This document shows, in pieces, positions 55,276 to 64,000 of a DNA stretch of 64,000 nucleotides. Numbering within the stretch: position 1 is the first letter of the stretch; each line of letters opens with the position of its first letter. Both the position numbers and the translations under genes were made by a program. Origin of the DNA: Selaginella tamariscina (lineage: Eukaryota > Streptophyta > Lycopodiopsida > Selaginellales > Selaginellaceae); the NCBI GenBank assembly GCA_003024785.1, contig PUQB01000825.1, forward strand, positions 1-64,000. Direction: 5' to 3'. The notes beneath the pieces were generated by a model. The model was not told the origin of the DNA. It was given only the letters and a program-made list of their open reading frames with translations, and ran no database searches.

Positions 55276-56614
55276 ATCTACTACCACATCCACAATTGGT
55301 GCCACGGCATTCGTATTGGATTCTCTTGTTATCACTTGTACATTTCGCATCACCTCATCCTCACCACTAGGACGTACCTTCTTTGCACGAGTACTAATCC
55401 CTTGTCGAAGCTCTCTCCTCAAGCTTGGGCATTTTGACAATAATTGTGCAACTGTAATGTTGGCACGAGTATCTCCTAGATCCTCGACAATTGAATATTC
55501 CTTCTGCCCCTTGCCAATCCCCATATCCTGTATACCAACCTTACGTCGTGGCTTGGTACCTTCCTTCCTTTTCTTCTTGCTTGCACGTGTCTCCACTTGT
55601 TCAGGTTGCTCCACTTGTTGCTCCCCTCTGGCTCTCTTAAGACCTAAGAGATCCAAGTCACCTTGCTCGGTTGTTAACTCCACCAAATGAACACTAGGTT
55701 GGTCCCTCTGTTGTGGTGCAGGAGTTGATTGAGGTTTCTGAGGACACTCATTTGCATAGTGTCCCACCTGTTTACATGTAAAACATGTCACCTGTGGTCG
55801 TGGTTGTTGACATTCAGTGGCATAGTGACCTTGTTGTTTACAAATGTAACAAGTGACATTAGCTCGATCCCTAGGTGGCCTTGGAGGTTTTGGTCCTGTT
55901 GGCTTTGCTTGAAGCAAATGCAACTTGAGTTCGTTGAGATCTGAAGTTAATTTGGCAATACTACTCTCCAACTCAGATGATTTGACTGGAACGGTTGCAG
56001 GAATCACAACTTGGGGTGTTTGTAGAATTGGTGCCAACCTTGGTTGTGGTGCTACCGTTGAGATTGAGGCTTCATCAGGATCCATGAGAAGTGCCTCCTT
56101 TTTCATAGCAATCTTCACAGCTTCCTGCAAGTTACTAGGCTCTTTGTTCTTTACCTTCTGGCCCGAATCCAGTAAGAAACTTGTTGAACACCAATGCATC
56201 TATCCCCACAGCTGGTTTGGACTCCTTGGATGCATCCTCCTGTCCTTCGGAGGCCTCCACTCCCAAACCACTTCGTAGCTTACATTGGAGTTCCAACACA
56301 CGCTCACTGAATGCCTTGACACTCTCTTCTTCACTTTGCCTCAATTGATCCAATTGCTTCATGACCTCATCCAATGTCTCTGGCTTTCCATACTCTCCTA
56401 GAAAAGCCTCACTCAACCTCTCCCAACTAGCCTTAACATCACTAGTTTGACGTTCAAACCACTTCAATGCTCCATCCTCCAAAAAGGATGGTAGAAGTTC
56501 TGCCCAAGTGGTAGAACTTCTATCTCCATTCGAAATGCATGCTCGCTTAAATGAACGTAAATACCGATCTGCATCCTCATTTTGCAGACCATGATATACT
56601 GGAATAGACACCAT
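55123..56614 (-). pseudogene. gag: Element E Gag with two CCHC knuckles
   Basis: Starts at ATG 56614: MVSIPVYHGLQNEDADRYLR, FLEDGALKWFERQTSDVKAS, LDQLRQSEEESVKAFSERVL and FLTGFGPEGKEQRA; a frameshift near 56160-56190 joins it to the frame 56199-55123 (NLQEAVKIAMKKEALLMDPD). Then a Pro-rich spacer and two tandem knuckles CYICKQQGHYATEC and CFTCKQVGHYANEC (about 55850-55735), a basic stretch (KKKRKEGTKPRRKVG) and the start of protease. The two knuckles are perfect CX2CX4HX4C. Only one shift interrupts Gag. Confidence 0.88.
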
Positions 56615-56671
56615 CTTTACAAGTGTAAAAATGGCAAAGGTTTCACCTGATTACAAGTAGATGAAGAGACG

Positions 56672-57070
56672 TCACTTTGACGAGGCAATGCCCCCCTGTG
56701 CAAGCTCGTCAGCCTCTAGATTCTCTCTTCGAGGAACGTGCTTTATCTCAAAAGTGTCGAATCCCCTTTTGAGATCTTGAACACGCTCAGAAAGCACCAA
56801 CAACTCAGGCTTTCTCACTTTCCACTGACCTTGCACTTGGTTCACCACCAACTTAGAGTCACCAATCGCAACCACGTTTTTCGCTCCTTGTTTCCTTGCC
56901 TCCTTCAATCCTCGAATCAATGCAGAATACTCCGCTTGATTGCAAGAATTAGCACTAGAAGTTGGCTCAGAAATTTTGATTCGCTTCCCTACTGGATCAG
57001 TTAGCACGACCCCTACACTCGCAACTTGCTTCTTTGGCTTGTATGCTCCATCAAAGTTGACTTGCCACAT
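56672..57070 (-). CDS. RNase H upstream of gag in element E (intact, 132 aa)
   Basis: Predicted to cut RNA in RNA-DNA hybrids. Start chosen at the ATG 57070-57068, which overlaps the stop of the preceding ORF (TAATG); the open frame could extend 4 codons further only from TTG. The fold of cellular or archaeal-type RNase H1 is clear: VNFDGAYKPKK (D7), NQAEYSALIRGLKEARKQGA (E47), VAIGDSKLVVNQVQG (D71) and HVPRRENLEADELAQGG (D121). The four acidic residues of the active site are all present and no stop or shift occurs. Known plant Tat elements carry an additional RNase H of this type, but downstream of the native RNase H and next to integrase. Here it is an independent ORF before gag, 57 bases upstream. 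It may compensate for the damaged in-pol RNase H (inference). Confidence 0.85.
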   Translation of the reverse strand: MWQVNFDGAYKPKKQVASVGVVLTDPVGKRIKISEPTSSANSCNQAEYSALIRGLKEARKQGAKNVVAIGDSKLVVNQVQGQWKVRKPELLVLSERVQDLKRGFDTFEIKHVPRRENLEADELAQGGIASSK

Positions 57071-57492
57071 TAACAAGCACAACCGAACCTCTCACAACGC
57101 GCGCAATACTCTTGCTTCACCAAACTCCACACTCCACAAGATTCCCAAAGACTTGGATGAATCCAACGAGATATTGTCACGACTGCGATGTGAGGATCAA
57201 TGTATGGAAGATCCATACACAAACGATGTGCCTCATCGATATCACCACTATCACATGGGTGCCAAATCTTGATCCATGCTCGATTCACCTCTCGCCTCCT
57301 CAAAAGCACATTCGCAATTGCAAGTTGTATTCCAAACTTGAATTCTTCAAATCCCCACGCTTGAATGACCACCAACTTGTTATTTAAAGCAAACCCATGT
57401 GGATGCTCAAAACAACACTTCAATATTTGATTTTGAAGAGACCTTGAAAGTTGAAAGAACCTTCTCCAGAAAGGACGCTCAGGCTCATTCAT
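57070..57492 (-). CDS. Unknown ORF upstream of RNase H in element E (140 aa)
   Basis: Intact frame from ATG 57492, only about 20 bases after the primer-binding site, to a TAA that overlaps the RNase H start (TAATG). I recognise no family. Visible: a basic aromatic N-terminus (PERPFWRRFFQLSRSLQNQI), FGIQLAIANVLLRRREVNRA, HRLCMDLPYIDPHIAVVTIS and a Cys-rich C-terminal tail with C-x2-C-x4-C-x-C (residues 130, 133, 138, 140). No signal peptide or membrane segment is obvious. It could be a separate protein translated first with RNase H by reinitiation, or the N-terminal part of a longer RNase H protein separated by a one-base change. Being open for 140 codons in an element with few lesions supports coding. 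Confidence 0.6.
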   Translation of the reverse strand: MNEPERPFWRRFFQLSRSLQNQILKCCFEHPHGFALNNKLVVIQAWGFEEFKFGIQLAIANVLLRRREVNRAWIKIWHPCDSGDIDEAHRLCMDLPYIDPHIAVVTISRWIHPSLWESCGVWSLVKQEYCARCERFGCAC

Positions 57493-57512
57493 AAATAATG
57501 CACATTAGCATT

Positions 57513-57529
57513 CCACGCTCACCGCACCA
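57513..57529 (-). other. tRNA-Phe-type primer-binding site of element E
   Basis: Minus strand TGGTGCGGTGAGCGTGG, six bases inside the 5' LTR. It is the complement of CCACGCTCACCGCACCA, which from memory is the 3' end of plant nuclear tRNA-Phe(GAA), all 17 positions. Different from the TGGCRACCA sites of families A-C. Confidence 0.8.
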
Positions 57530-57535
57530 AAAACA

Positions 57536-58367
57536 TGTCGAAGGAAAATCATTCGGGACTCGTATGTTCGGGACTTGATGGCTTTAGTGATAGCGCATCG
57601 TAGTAGTCCTTGCTAATGATTACACACATGAATAAAAGAATAGAAAGGAAAGGGAAAACATGAGATGAAACTCATGACACGAAAGATACACTAACTAATT
57701 TTTATATTTCATCATAGAGCACACACAAAATAATGTCATCACACCTATTTACAAAGTAAGAAAAGAAACTAGAGACTCTTCTCTATATCTATATCTGTGT
57801 CCTCTCTCCCTAAACCCTTGAGCCTTGGTTCCTTATATACCCAAAATAATATAAAGAATGCATGTAGGGTAGGGTAGGGATGTAAGAGAGGGTGTAAGAT
57901 GGGGGTTACATAAGAATAATGGTAGGGGGTTATGGAAGAAGGTGGGCTTGACCCATAAATGATGGGGGTTATGGAAGAAGGTGGGCTTGACCCATAAATG
58001 ATGGGGGTTATGGAAGAAGGTGGGCTTGACCCATAAATGATGGGGGTTATGGAAGAAGGTGGGCTTGACCCATAAATGATGGGGGTTATGGAAGAGGGTG
58101 ACTTGACTTTGACTTGGGAAGGTGACTAGGAAGGTGCATGGAAGAAGACAAAGAAAATGTGCATGGTCAAAGCAGGCACTAATCATATGGATTAACATAA
58201 TAATGTTGACTAGTTTGACCATGCAAGAAAAGACAAAGAAGGTGAATAGTAAAGTGAAATGTAGACGTATAATACGAGTAGAAGACTAGTATAATACGAG
58301 TAAAAGACTAATCCACTATATGCATACCAGGGGCTACCAAGGTGATGGTCCAAATTTTCCCGTGACA
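57536..58367 (-). repeat. Element E 5' LTR with a 39-bp minisatellite
   Basis: 832 bases, 53 longer than the 3' LTR. The tandem repeat (about 57915-58100) has about four full units plus a partial one, one more than in the 3' LTR. The rest is nearly identical, so the insertion is fairly recent. TATA candidate TATATAA (minus strand) at 57833-57839. Confidence 0.93.
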
Positions 58368-58371
58368 GCGC

Positions 58372-58640
58372 CCCACTATGTCTAGATAATCTCTGTCTTC
58401 AGCTGCCCCCCTTCGATCTTTGGTTTGATCGCGTTGAACTGCCTCTTCTAACAGACCTCCTGCTTGGCGCTGCCCGATCCTGGAGGTCAGCTTGCGGGGT
58501 CGCCGTTGTGCCTTCATTCCATCCTCTGGCCTGCTTGGCTCCTTATATTCCAAAGTCCTAAATTTTGTGCGAGGGCCTGGTTTTGGCCTGTGGGTATGGA
58601 CCTTATCGCCTGTCGAGTTTCGAAATCATATTTGTTGGTG
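58372..58640 (-). other. Replacement segment of A-na, right part
   Basis: Continues 50561-51080 beyond element E, starting CCCACTATGTCTAG. Confidence 0.5.
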
Positions 58641-59490
58641 CTCCCAGTCGTGCTGCACCTTCACACCCTTGATCCAGGGTCGACTGAGAAGTAAGTCGAA
58701 TCCCCCCTAGCATGCATGTCTAGGACCACCATGTTTATCCAAAATTGACTGTTTGGACCTCGATTTCTACTACCCTCAAGATGCCCTTGGGTGCCACCTC
58801 TGCCTGATTGCCATGTGTACCTGGAAGGGAGTCGGCTTCGGAGTTGGCATCCTCAACTCTTATGAAGCTCTGCTGGTATGACGTTGACTGCCGACCCTCC
58901 ATCTATATCACCTCGCTGATTGTTTGGCCTGCCATGCAAACCGGAATGGTTGGCACGTCGTTTACGTAGTCCACTATGGTTGCAGTGCCTCTTGGTGGTG
59001 GCCTTGCTGCCGGTTGTGCCCGTTTCCCCCATCGTGTGGCTGGGATCAACGGCACTTCCTGTTCCGTCGACGTTTGGCTCTCCCTTCTAAAGGCGCGCGT
59101 CGCCATCTCCTTGCCTTTCTCAGCAATTCTTGGCCTTGGCTGAGCTTCACGGGTCCAAGGCAGTCGGTCCTTCAGTTTGCTTCCTTACCCACTGCTTTGA
59201 CACTAGGGGTTTTGTTGCTTGTTTCCTTTTTGCGCGCCTTCGCGTTCCCCTGGTTTCGCCCTTGCGGTTGCCCTATTTCATCTGTTGAGGGAGCTTGTGG
59301 CACTATGCTGGTCCCAATGTCCTGCCCTGGCAGTACGACCATTACTTGGTTTACTTGCGATGTGGGAGTTGGCGTTGGGCTAGCAGGGATCTGCCCATTA
59401 CCGTCCTGGTGATGCCCGTTGCTTGCGCCTCTAGCATTGGTTTGATTAATGGTACCATGAACATCGGTAAAGTGGGTGTGGGCCTTTGCA
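58641..59490 (-). pseudogene. Family A retropepsin remnant and linker of A-na
   Basis: On the minus strand IDGGSAVNV can be read at about 58906-58884, one base being lost just before it (GTGATATAGATGG). The protease end (D-L-L..RPW) is near 58690-58660. The linker toward 59490 aligns with 8868-9300 of A-auto. Several indels; the active-site DGG is intact. Confidence 0.6.
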
Positions 59491-60750
59491 AAGTGCGCAC
59501 ATCATCCCTTGCGTTCCAGCCATCTCTCTCTATCGCCATATCTGGGTCGAAACGATTGTCGCTTGTGGGAACGGGACCTACGATTCTAGTCTCCAGAACG
59601 GGATCTCCTATAAGGTTGATTGTCCCCTCCGTCTTGCGGCCGTAACCTTCAGCTATCTGCATCTCCTCCGGCCTTTCGTTCTACTATCAATGCGGCCGCT
59701 TGTGGTAGCCTATTGCTCAGGAGTTTGGCCAGCCGATAGCAATCGTCCGTGTTGTGGGACCCTGAATGTTACATACTCGGCAGTACTTGTCTCCGCGTGT
59801 GGTGTATCCCATTTGAGCCAGTGTTTGTGGTTAAGTCTTCCTTCTGTGTGGTCTCTTGTTGGGCCTCATTGTAGCTGATGTGCCCCTTGGCTCCCGACCG
59901 TCTCTCCCTCTAGCCGACTTTGGAACATCGGAAAGGTTTTCCTCATCAGAGGTAGTGTCATCTCCCCCTCCGTGTCTGAATTGTTCTGCGTCTTCCTTTC
60001 CTAGTGTTTTTCAACTTCCCGCTTCTCAGCCTTCTTGGCGTACCAGAGTAGTTTTGTCGAATGTCCAGTCGTCATCTAAGCCGATCCACTTGCGGATCTC
60101 TAGTCGCAATCCCTTTCAGTACCAATTTCTTGGTTAAGTCGACTGGGGCATCCTTAGCCAGGCAATGTACTCTAGCATGCGGACCGTGTATTTGTCGATC
60201 GACTCTCCTGCTTTTTGCTTCAGCTCATTAGCTTGTGGATCACCTTTTCTTCACTCTTTTCCTCCGGAAGGTATCCAAGAACACCCTCCGTGCGGTTTCC
60301 AGCGAGCTTCTTTGTTTGCCTCGTGGAAACGCATCCACCAGGCGTGTGCCTTCTTGTCCAAAGTGCATGCGAATGCACTTAGCTTCTTGTGATTGTCAAT
60401 TATGCTCCGGTGTTTGAACTTGTGTACGTGTTGGTTTGTGTCTTCCCCCTTTGCTCCACAGAACCGGGTAAGGTCACTGTTATGGTGCTCTTCTGCATCC
60501 GATGAGTGTGCGGGCTAGTAAGGTAACCGGGTTGATTCTAGGCGCCCGTTGAGCCTAAGAAGTACTCCGATCCGGACCCTCCACTTCGGACGTGGTGTAG
60601 TCGACGTCTCAGTATTCTGTGGGTACCTTCCTCCTCCCTCACGGCCCTGCCCTCCTCTTGAGGTGGGTGACGAGGACGGGCTCCTCCCGGCTGTCCCTCG
60701 GGGGGCCCCTCCACAGGACCAACCTGACAGCTGGTGGCACAACTTACCTC
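59491..60750 (-). pseudogene. gag: Family A gag of A-na
   Basis: Minus-strand homologue of 7446-8560. The N-terminal part is open at 60742-60515 (GTAGRSPSSSPTSRGG, TSTTPRPKWRVRIGVLL). The capsid and knuckle parts (for example KYCRVCNIQG near 59790) follow through many small deletions. The start equivalent to ATG 7647 is changed to TAG. Decayed beyond use. Confidence 0.65.
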
Positions 60751-62074
60751 AGCTAGACAGTTTCCTCATCCAATGAGTGGTATTGTGGACCGTGTGCGGA
60801 ATCCCTCGCGGCGTCTAGACGGTCGTGATTGAACAATAATCATATTAAAGAATGAGAAAACAAATATACAAGAATATTCTGTATGCTAAACTATATACTG
60901 TCTCCAAGATACCCAAGAATATTCTTAGACGGTTGTGATTGATGGGGCGAATCCTCCTCGCCCTGTGACGGTATCCCTCATCTAGTGATGGTTGCGGCTC
61001 TGCCGTGTGCCCTGGCGAATTCCCTCGTGGGGCCGTGCAGTGCTGGTCGCTCGAGCGAATCTCCTTTGCCCCTGGACGAAATCCCCTCGTCCCTTGTCTA
61101 GAGTGGCCACTGTGCAGCCCCCCTTACTAGTGCCTCCTCCCAGTCCGTTAGCTCGTCAACGTCTAGTCGCCTTTATGCAGGTGGTCGTCCCATGTGTACC
61201 CCGGCCTTCCGAGGCCTTGGGTTCTCATCCTAGTAACCACTCTGGCTTGCTGCATTGTCCGATCGGCTGAACTCCTGGTGCAGAGGTTGCCTTATTGGCA
61301 ATCGATGCCCCTCCCTATGGGGGCCTTCCGAATGAGGCTCTTCCTCCCCTCTTTCTAGGCAGCCACGGGCCCCCGCCTTACCCTGGTGGGTGACGGCAGC
61401 CCTGGGTTTCCTACCTTACGTCCGTTCATGGCGCTGTCCATGTTGGACCTCCGTCTCAGGTCCCCCATCACTATCCATGCTGCTTTTGCCACCTCAAGAT
61501 TCTAGCCTCTGCCGCAGGACTTCCTTTCCTGGGGTTCTCATATGCGAGGTTTCCTCCTTCGGGGTACTTGTCGAGCACGGGTTCTGCTCTTTAGTGTGGG
61601 GGCCATCATGGCTGTCACTTCGCCTACATCGAGAGGTGGAGGGCTTCCATCGTCCTGCCATCCATCCCACTTTGCATCGTAGGTCATTGTTGGACGAAGT
61701 CGCCCGTCGAGTGCTGCTCATTCCCGCATGCTGCTATGCCTGGACTAATGTCTGGACGTGCTGCAGTTTTTGTATATCCTTCTTCGTCGTCAGCGGCACA
61801 CAACCGCCTCTGCCGATGGTGTGCTGGGTTTACCGCTACTTAGAGATTCAGCCATGCGGTATTTACGTTGTTCCCTTGGGTAGGTGAGGCAGGAGCTGAT
61901 TGCGGCAACTGAGGTGCCTCGCTGCCTTCCATCAACCTACCTCGGCCAACCCATCACATTCTCCTGGCCAGCTGATGTTCACTGATCTCTAGTTGTTCAA
62001 ACGAGTTAATCCCGACTCTCCTTCGGGCTGCAACTCTGCTTGCTACAGTGAACTCCATCCATGTGTACTATTTA
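60751..62074 (-). other. Leader of A-na, with a short filler insertion
   Basis: Homologous to the 6240-7445 leader, no gene. At about 60835-60927 about 90 AT-rich bases are inserted between two copies of TAGACGGTYGTGATTG. Confidence 0.6.
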
Positions 62075-62091
62075 TCCCTTTATGGTCGCCA
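62075..62091 (-). other. Primer-binding site of A-na
   Basis: Minus strand TGGCGACCATAAAGGGA, four bases (TTTG) inside the LTR. Confidence 0.75.
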
Positions 62092-62095
62092 CAAA

Positions 62096-62768
62096 TGGCC
62101 ATCAGGGACTCTGTAGGCCAGATGTGGTGCTTCTTAGGAAGCCTTAGTGGTACCAAGACGTTGTGGATAGCGTCCAACTCCGGGGTCCGGACCAGCAAGC
62201 CAGCCTTACCTTGGAAGTAATGGAAGGTGCTGAATGGCCTCTACCCGGACGCCGCGAGGTCCATGTACAAGGTAGGGGGGAGTTCTACTAGTGCCTCGCT
62301 GTGGTGGTTTGGCAGAGAGCGTTGCTCTGCCTAAGAGTGGGACAAGCAGGGAATCCCCATTAGTAAGGTGAATAGAAGGAGTATGGATATATTTGTAATG
62401 CCTACTTGAGTACAACTATCTTCGACAGGGGAGCAAGATACAAGACGCAGACCTGACTCCTAAAAAGACCCGACCCACTACCAACCTTCTGGGTCACCTA
62501 ACGCTAGACCCTAGGTACAGGTGGCGCTTTCTTACTGGTCTACCGCCTGTGAAGAGCCTATCTGTCTCATTTATGCACCTCCCTCATGCGTGCTATCCTG
62601 CGTACCCTGGGTAGTTGGTCTGGACGATCAGATCTATGCCCGGTTATGTTGCTGCCTGACACCGGTCACCATCAGTCCGTACCTGCAATACCTTCCTTAT
62701 CTGGCGCTTCGTCCCGTCGCTTGTCCGCGTTGGCTGGCAATTTGACGGTGTTAGACCACCGTCAACCA
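62096..62768 (-). repeat. Family A 5' LTR of A-na
   Basis: 673 bases with the perfect subterminal inverted repeat TTGACGGTG / CACCGTCAA at 62742-62765, then ACCA and the target duplication CTCAC. Confidence 0.92.
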
Positions 62769-62773
62769 CTCAC

Positions 62774-63230
62774 TCCTACATACTCTACCTTATTTATGTG
62801 ACGAAGCCGCCCCCACTCCTATATGTGTAAGTGGGTTGGCATGAAATTTCAGCCCCTTAGTTAAATTAACGAGATGAGCTTATAACTTAACCCCTAAAAC
62901 CTACCTTGTCTAAATTAACCAATCAACCTAACTGGAACGTCAAAATCGAGAGTGGATTTTTTAGAAGGTAAGTGCTACCTTTGCTTAGAGTTTCTTGTGA
63001 TATCTAAGGACAGCCGGCCAGACAACCTCTAAACACGTAAATGCACTAAGCGGGGCTGTTTCTCACTACATCTAAGGTTTGTCAACATAGTACAGTAGGT
63101 AACAACAATCAATCTCCAAAGTAAAGGGTTAAGTCATAGTAAAAACTATGACACCTAAGGTCTCAACCTCATCCAAGGGCAGCAGCGTGCATGTTGGCTA
63201 GCTTTGATGGTGGCATACCACTGCCAACCA
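62774..63230 (-). repeat. Probable LTR part of a divergent family A relative
   Basis: The right end, GGCTAGCTTTGATGGTGGCATACCACTGCCAACCA in pieces, resembles the inner LTR end of family A (an imperfect form of the same inverted repeat, then CAACCA). The rest of the 457 bases has no visible similarity. If it is an LTR, A-na inserted into it and its other part would be 47915-48416. No coding sequence. Confidence 0.4.
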
Positions 63231-64000
63231 AATGCCAAACTTACATGTGGGCATTTCTCAGACCACATTTTAATGTCCTCAACTCACTCCAAAGTGCTTA
63301 TGATATGTGGCGGCTTCCTTCTCCACCACATCCAACTTGAGCTCTAATGTGGCTATCGTTGCGTCTTTGAGCTTGGTGGCCCCCTAGAGCTTGGAAGTGT
63401 TACCTACTTCCTATTCTTGGCTTGCACAAGCTAGGCCTCAAGCTCCTCAATCCACTCCTGCCTGTTGTAGCTCCCCAATGGTTTGTTCATGCTGCTACTG
63501 TAACCCAGCCATTCTCCCTTCTTCTCCTTCAAGCATTCTCAGACCTGTCGTAGCTCCTCCTCCTCCTTGATCCAGTGTCGTGGATGCATGCATCCTCCTT
63601 CAACTCCTCAATTGTAGTTAACATTTGGTCCACCTTGGCTTTGACCGCTCATACGCACTCCACATCCTCATCCTACTAAGGTAGGATAACCATGGCCTGA
63701 TTTCTTGTGTGATCTAAAGAAGCCATTGGCAAGGGACAAGCAAAGTCTATTCCCACTTCTTGAATGGACCTATTGGTTGCATGCGAATGTGCCTTAACCT
63801 TGGCTAGTTCCCAATTGTGCATTGCGAGATGTTCGCTGCACCAATGTAGCTCTACTCTTGCCACTGCCACTGATCACTATGCTTCTTAAAGATCCTCCTT
63901 TTGCATGTATTGAGCTCTTGGGCTTGTTGGGTTCCCTTAACCACCACATACTCTTAGTCACCTCAAAGTTACTTGTGGTCGCACTAGAGTTGCTCATGAC
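63231..64000 (-). pseudogene. 3' ORF remnant of a divergent family A relative, running off the window
   Basis: On the minus strand near 63395-63300 it reads TKLKDATIATLELKLDVVEK then EAATYHKHFG, aligning with the coil end AAMENEAATYRNHG of family A. Sequence just inside the supposed LTR (AATGCCAAACTTACATGTGG) aligns with GATGCCCAGACTTATTTGTT of A-comp. It diverges enough to be a separate subfamily. A short integrase fragment interrupts it at 63707-63780. Confidence 0.5.
63707..63780 (-). pseudogene. Integrase fragment similar to element E
   Basis: Minus strand TNRSIQEVGIDFACPLPMAS, matching TNRSIEKWGIDFVGPLPVAS of element E (52790-52730), including the first catalytic Asp. Only about 75 bases remain, embedded in the coil-type 3' ORF relic. 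Confidence 0.65.

Larger units (their letters stand above)
51081..58367 (-). mobile_element. Element E: Ty3/gypsy-type retrotransposon with an RNase H upstream of gag
   Basis: A 7,287-bp element on the minus strand. LTRs 51081-51859 and 57536-58367; flanks give a 4-bp duplication GCGC (51077-51080 and 58368-58371), and the empty site TTTGCGCCCCAC is seen in A-comp near 4370. Minus-strand order: 5' LTR, tRNA-Phe-type PBS, unknown ORF, RNase H ORF, gag with two CCHC knuckles, protease (DGG), RT (YLDD), degenerate RNase H, integrase with GPF module, PPT, 3' LTR. Long open pieces with only about five frame breaks make it the best preserved coding element here. No chromodomain and no 3' ORF. Confidence 0.93.
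48422..62768 (-). mobile_element. A-na: non-autonomous family A element with nested element E
   Basis: LTRs 48422-49084 and 62096-62768 with a perfect 5-bp target duplication CTCAC at 48417-48421 and 62769-62773. Without element E (51081-58367) it is about 7.1 kb. Minus-strand order: 5' LTR, PBS, leader, gag, protease, replacement segment, 3' ORF, 3' LTR. RT, RNase H and integrase are absent. Because the target duplication is intact, this is one real insertion and proves that the form without RT and integrase was mobilised as such. The 3' ORF has a further deletion of about 0.6 kb near 50146. Confidence 0.9.

Noticed and set aside
56672-57070. The RNase H ORF as a host RNase H gene beside the element
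   Set aside because: It lies between the 5' LTR with its primer site and gag, within the target duplication, on the same strand and with a start overlapping the previous ORF. Later capture by this single copy cannot be excluded and is stated in the finding.

Overview
This window is plant nuclear DNA made almost entirely of nested LTR retrotransposons of the Ty3/gypsy (Metaviridae) type. The only host-like coding trace is a broken pentatricopeptide-repeat (PPR) fragment at the extreme left (1-330); PPR proteins with this end module are abundant in land plants. No rRNA, tRNA, CRISPR array, bacterial operon or intact host gene was seen. The density of full-length nested elements suggests a large repeat-rich plant genome. 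The element lineages do not let me say which plant group; a gymnosperm or fern is possible, but this is a low-confidence guess.

Layout. (A-comp) 1223-31675, minus strand: a GC-rich composite of a family I call A. It reads 3' LTR / 3' ORF / protease / part of gag / a second 3' ORF / protease / gag / leader / 5' LTR, as if two tandem copies had fused by deletion near 17044. It is interrupted by three insertions: (A-auto) 5532-16322, plus strand, a family A element that still has RT, RNase H and integrase remnants; (B) 17192-23869, plus strand, a young element with ~98% identical LTRs; and a solo LTR of family D at 28869-29907. A second family D solo LTR (14453-15040) sits inside A-auto. (C) 32323-41575, plus strand, is a separate family. 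(D) 41706-47909, minus strand, is a chromovirus with a C-terminal chromodomain. (A-na) 48422-62768, minus strand, is a non-autonomous family A element, interrupted by (E) 51081-58367, minus strand. The right edge (63231-64000) is the 3' region of a more divergent family A relative. Target-site duplications were read directly for A-auto (CTTGC), B (GGTGT), C (CACCT), A-na (CTCAC) and, imperfectly or in 4-bp form, for D, E and one solo LTR.

How the parts relate. Families A, B and C share a primer-binding site beginning TGGCRACCA, a retropepsin active site written DGG where it is preserved (B has lost its protease), an RT catalytic box of F-L/M-DD type, and a long extra ORF between integrase and the 3' LTR that ends in a probable coiled coil. 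The minus-strand family A copies keep gag, protease and this 3' ORF but lack RT, RNase H and integrase, which are replaced by an unrelated segment. They therefore look like non-autonomous partners of elements such as A-auto.

The most unusual object is element E. Upstream of gag it carries two intact small ORFs joined by a TAATG stop/start overlap: an unrecognised 140-residue protein with a Cys-rich tail, and a 132-residue RNase H with all four acidic residues in place. Its ordinary RNase H inside pol has lost two catalytic aspartates (both D to N). It is primed by a site matching tRNA-Phe.
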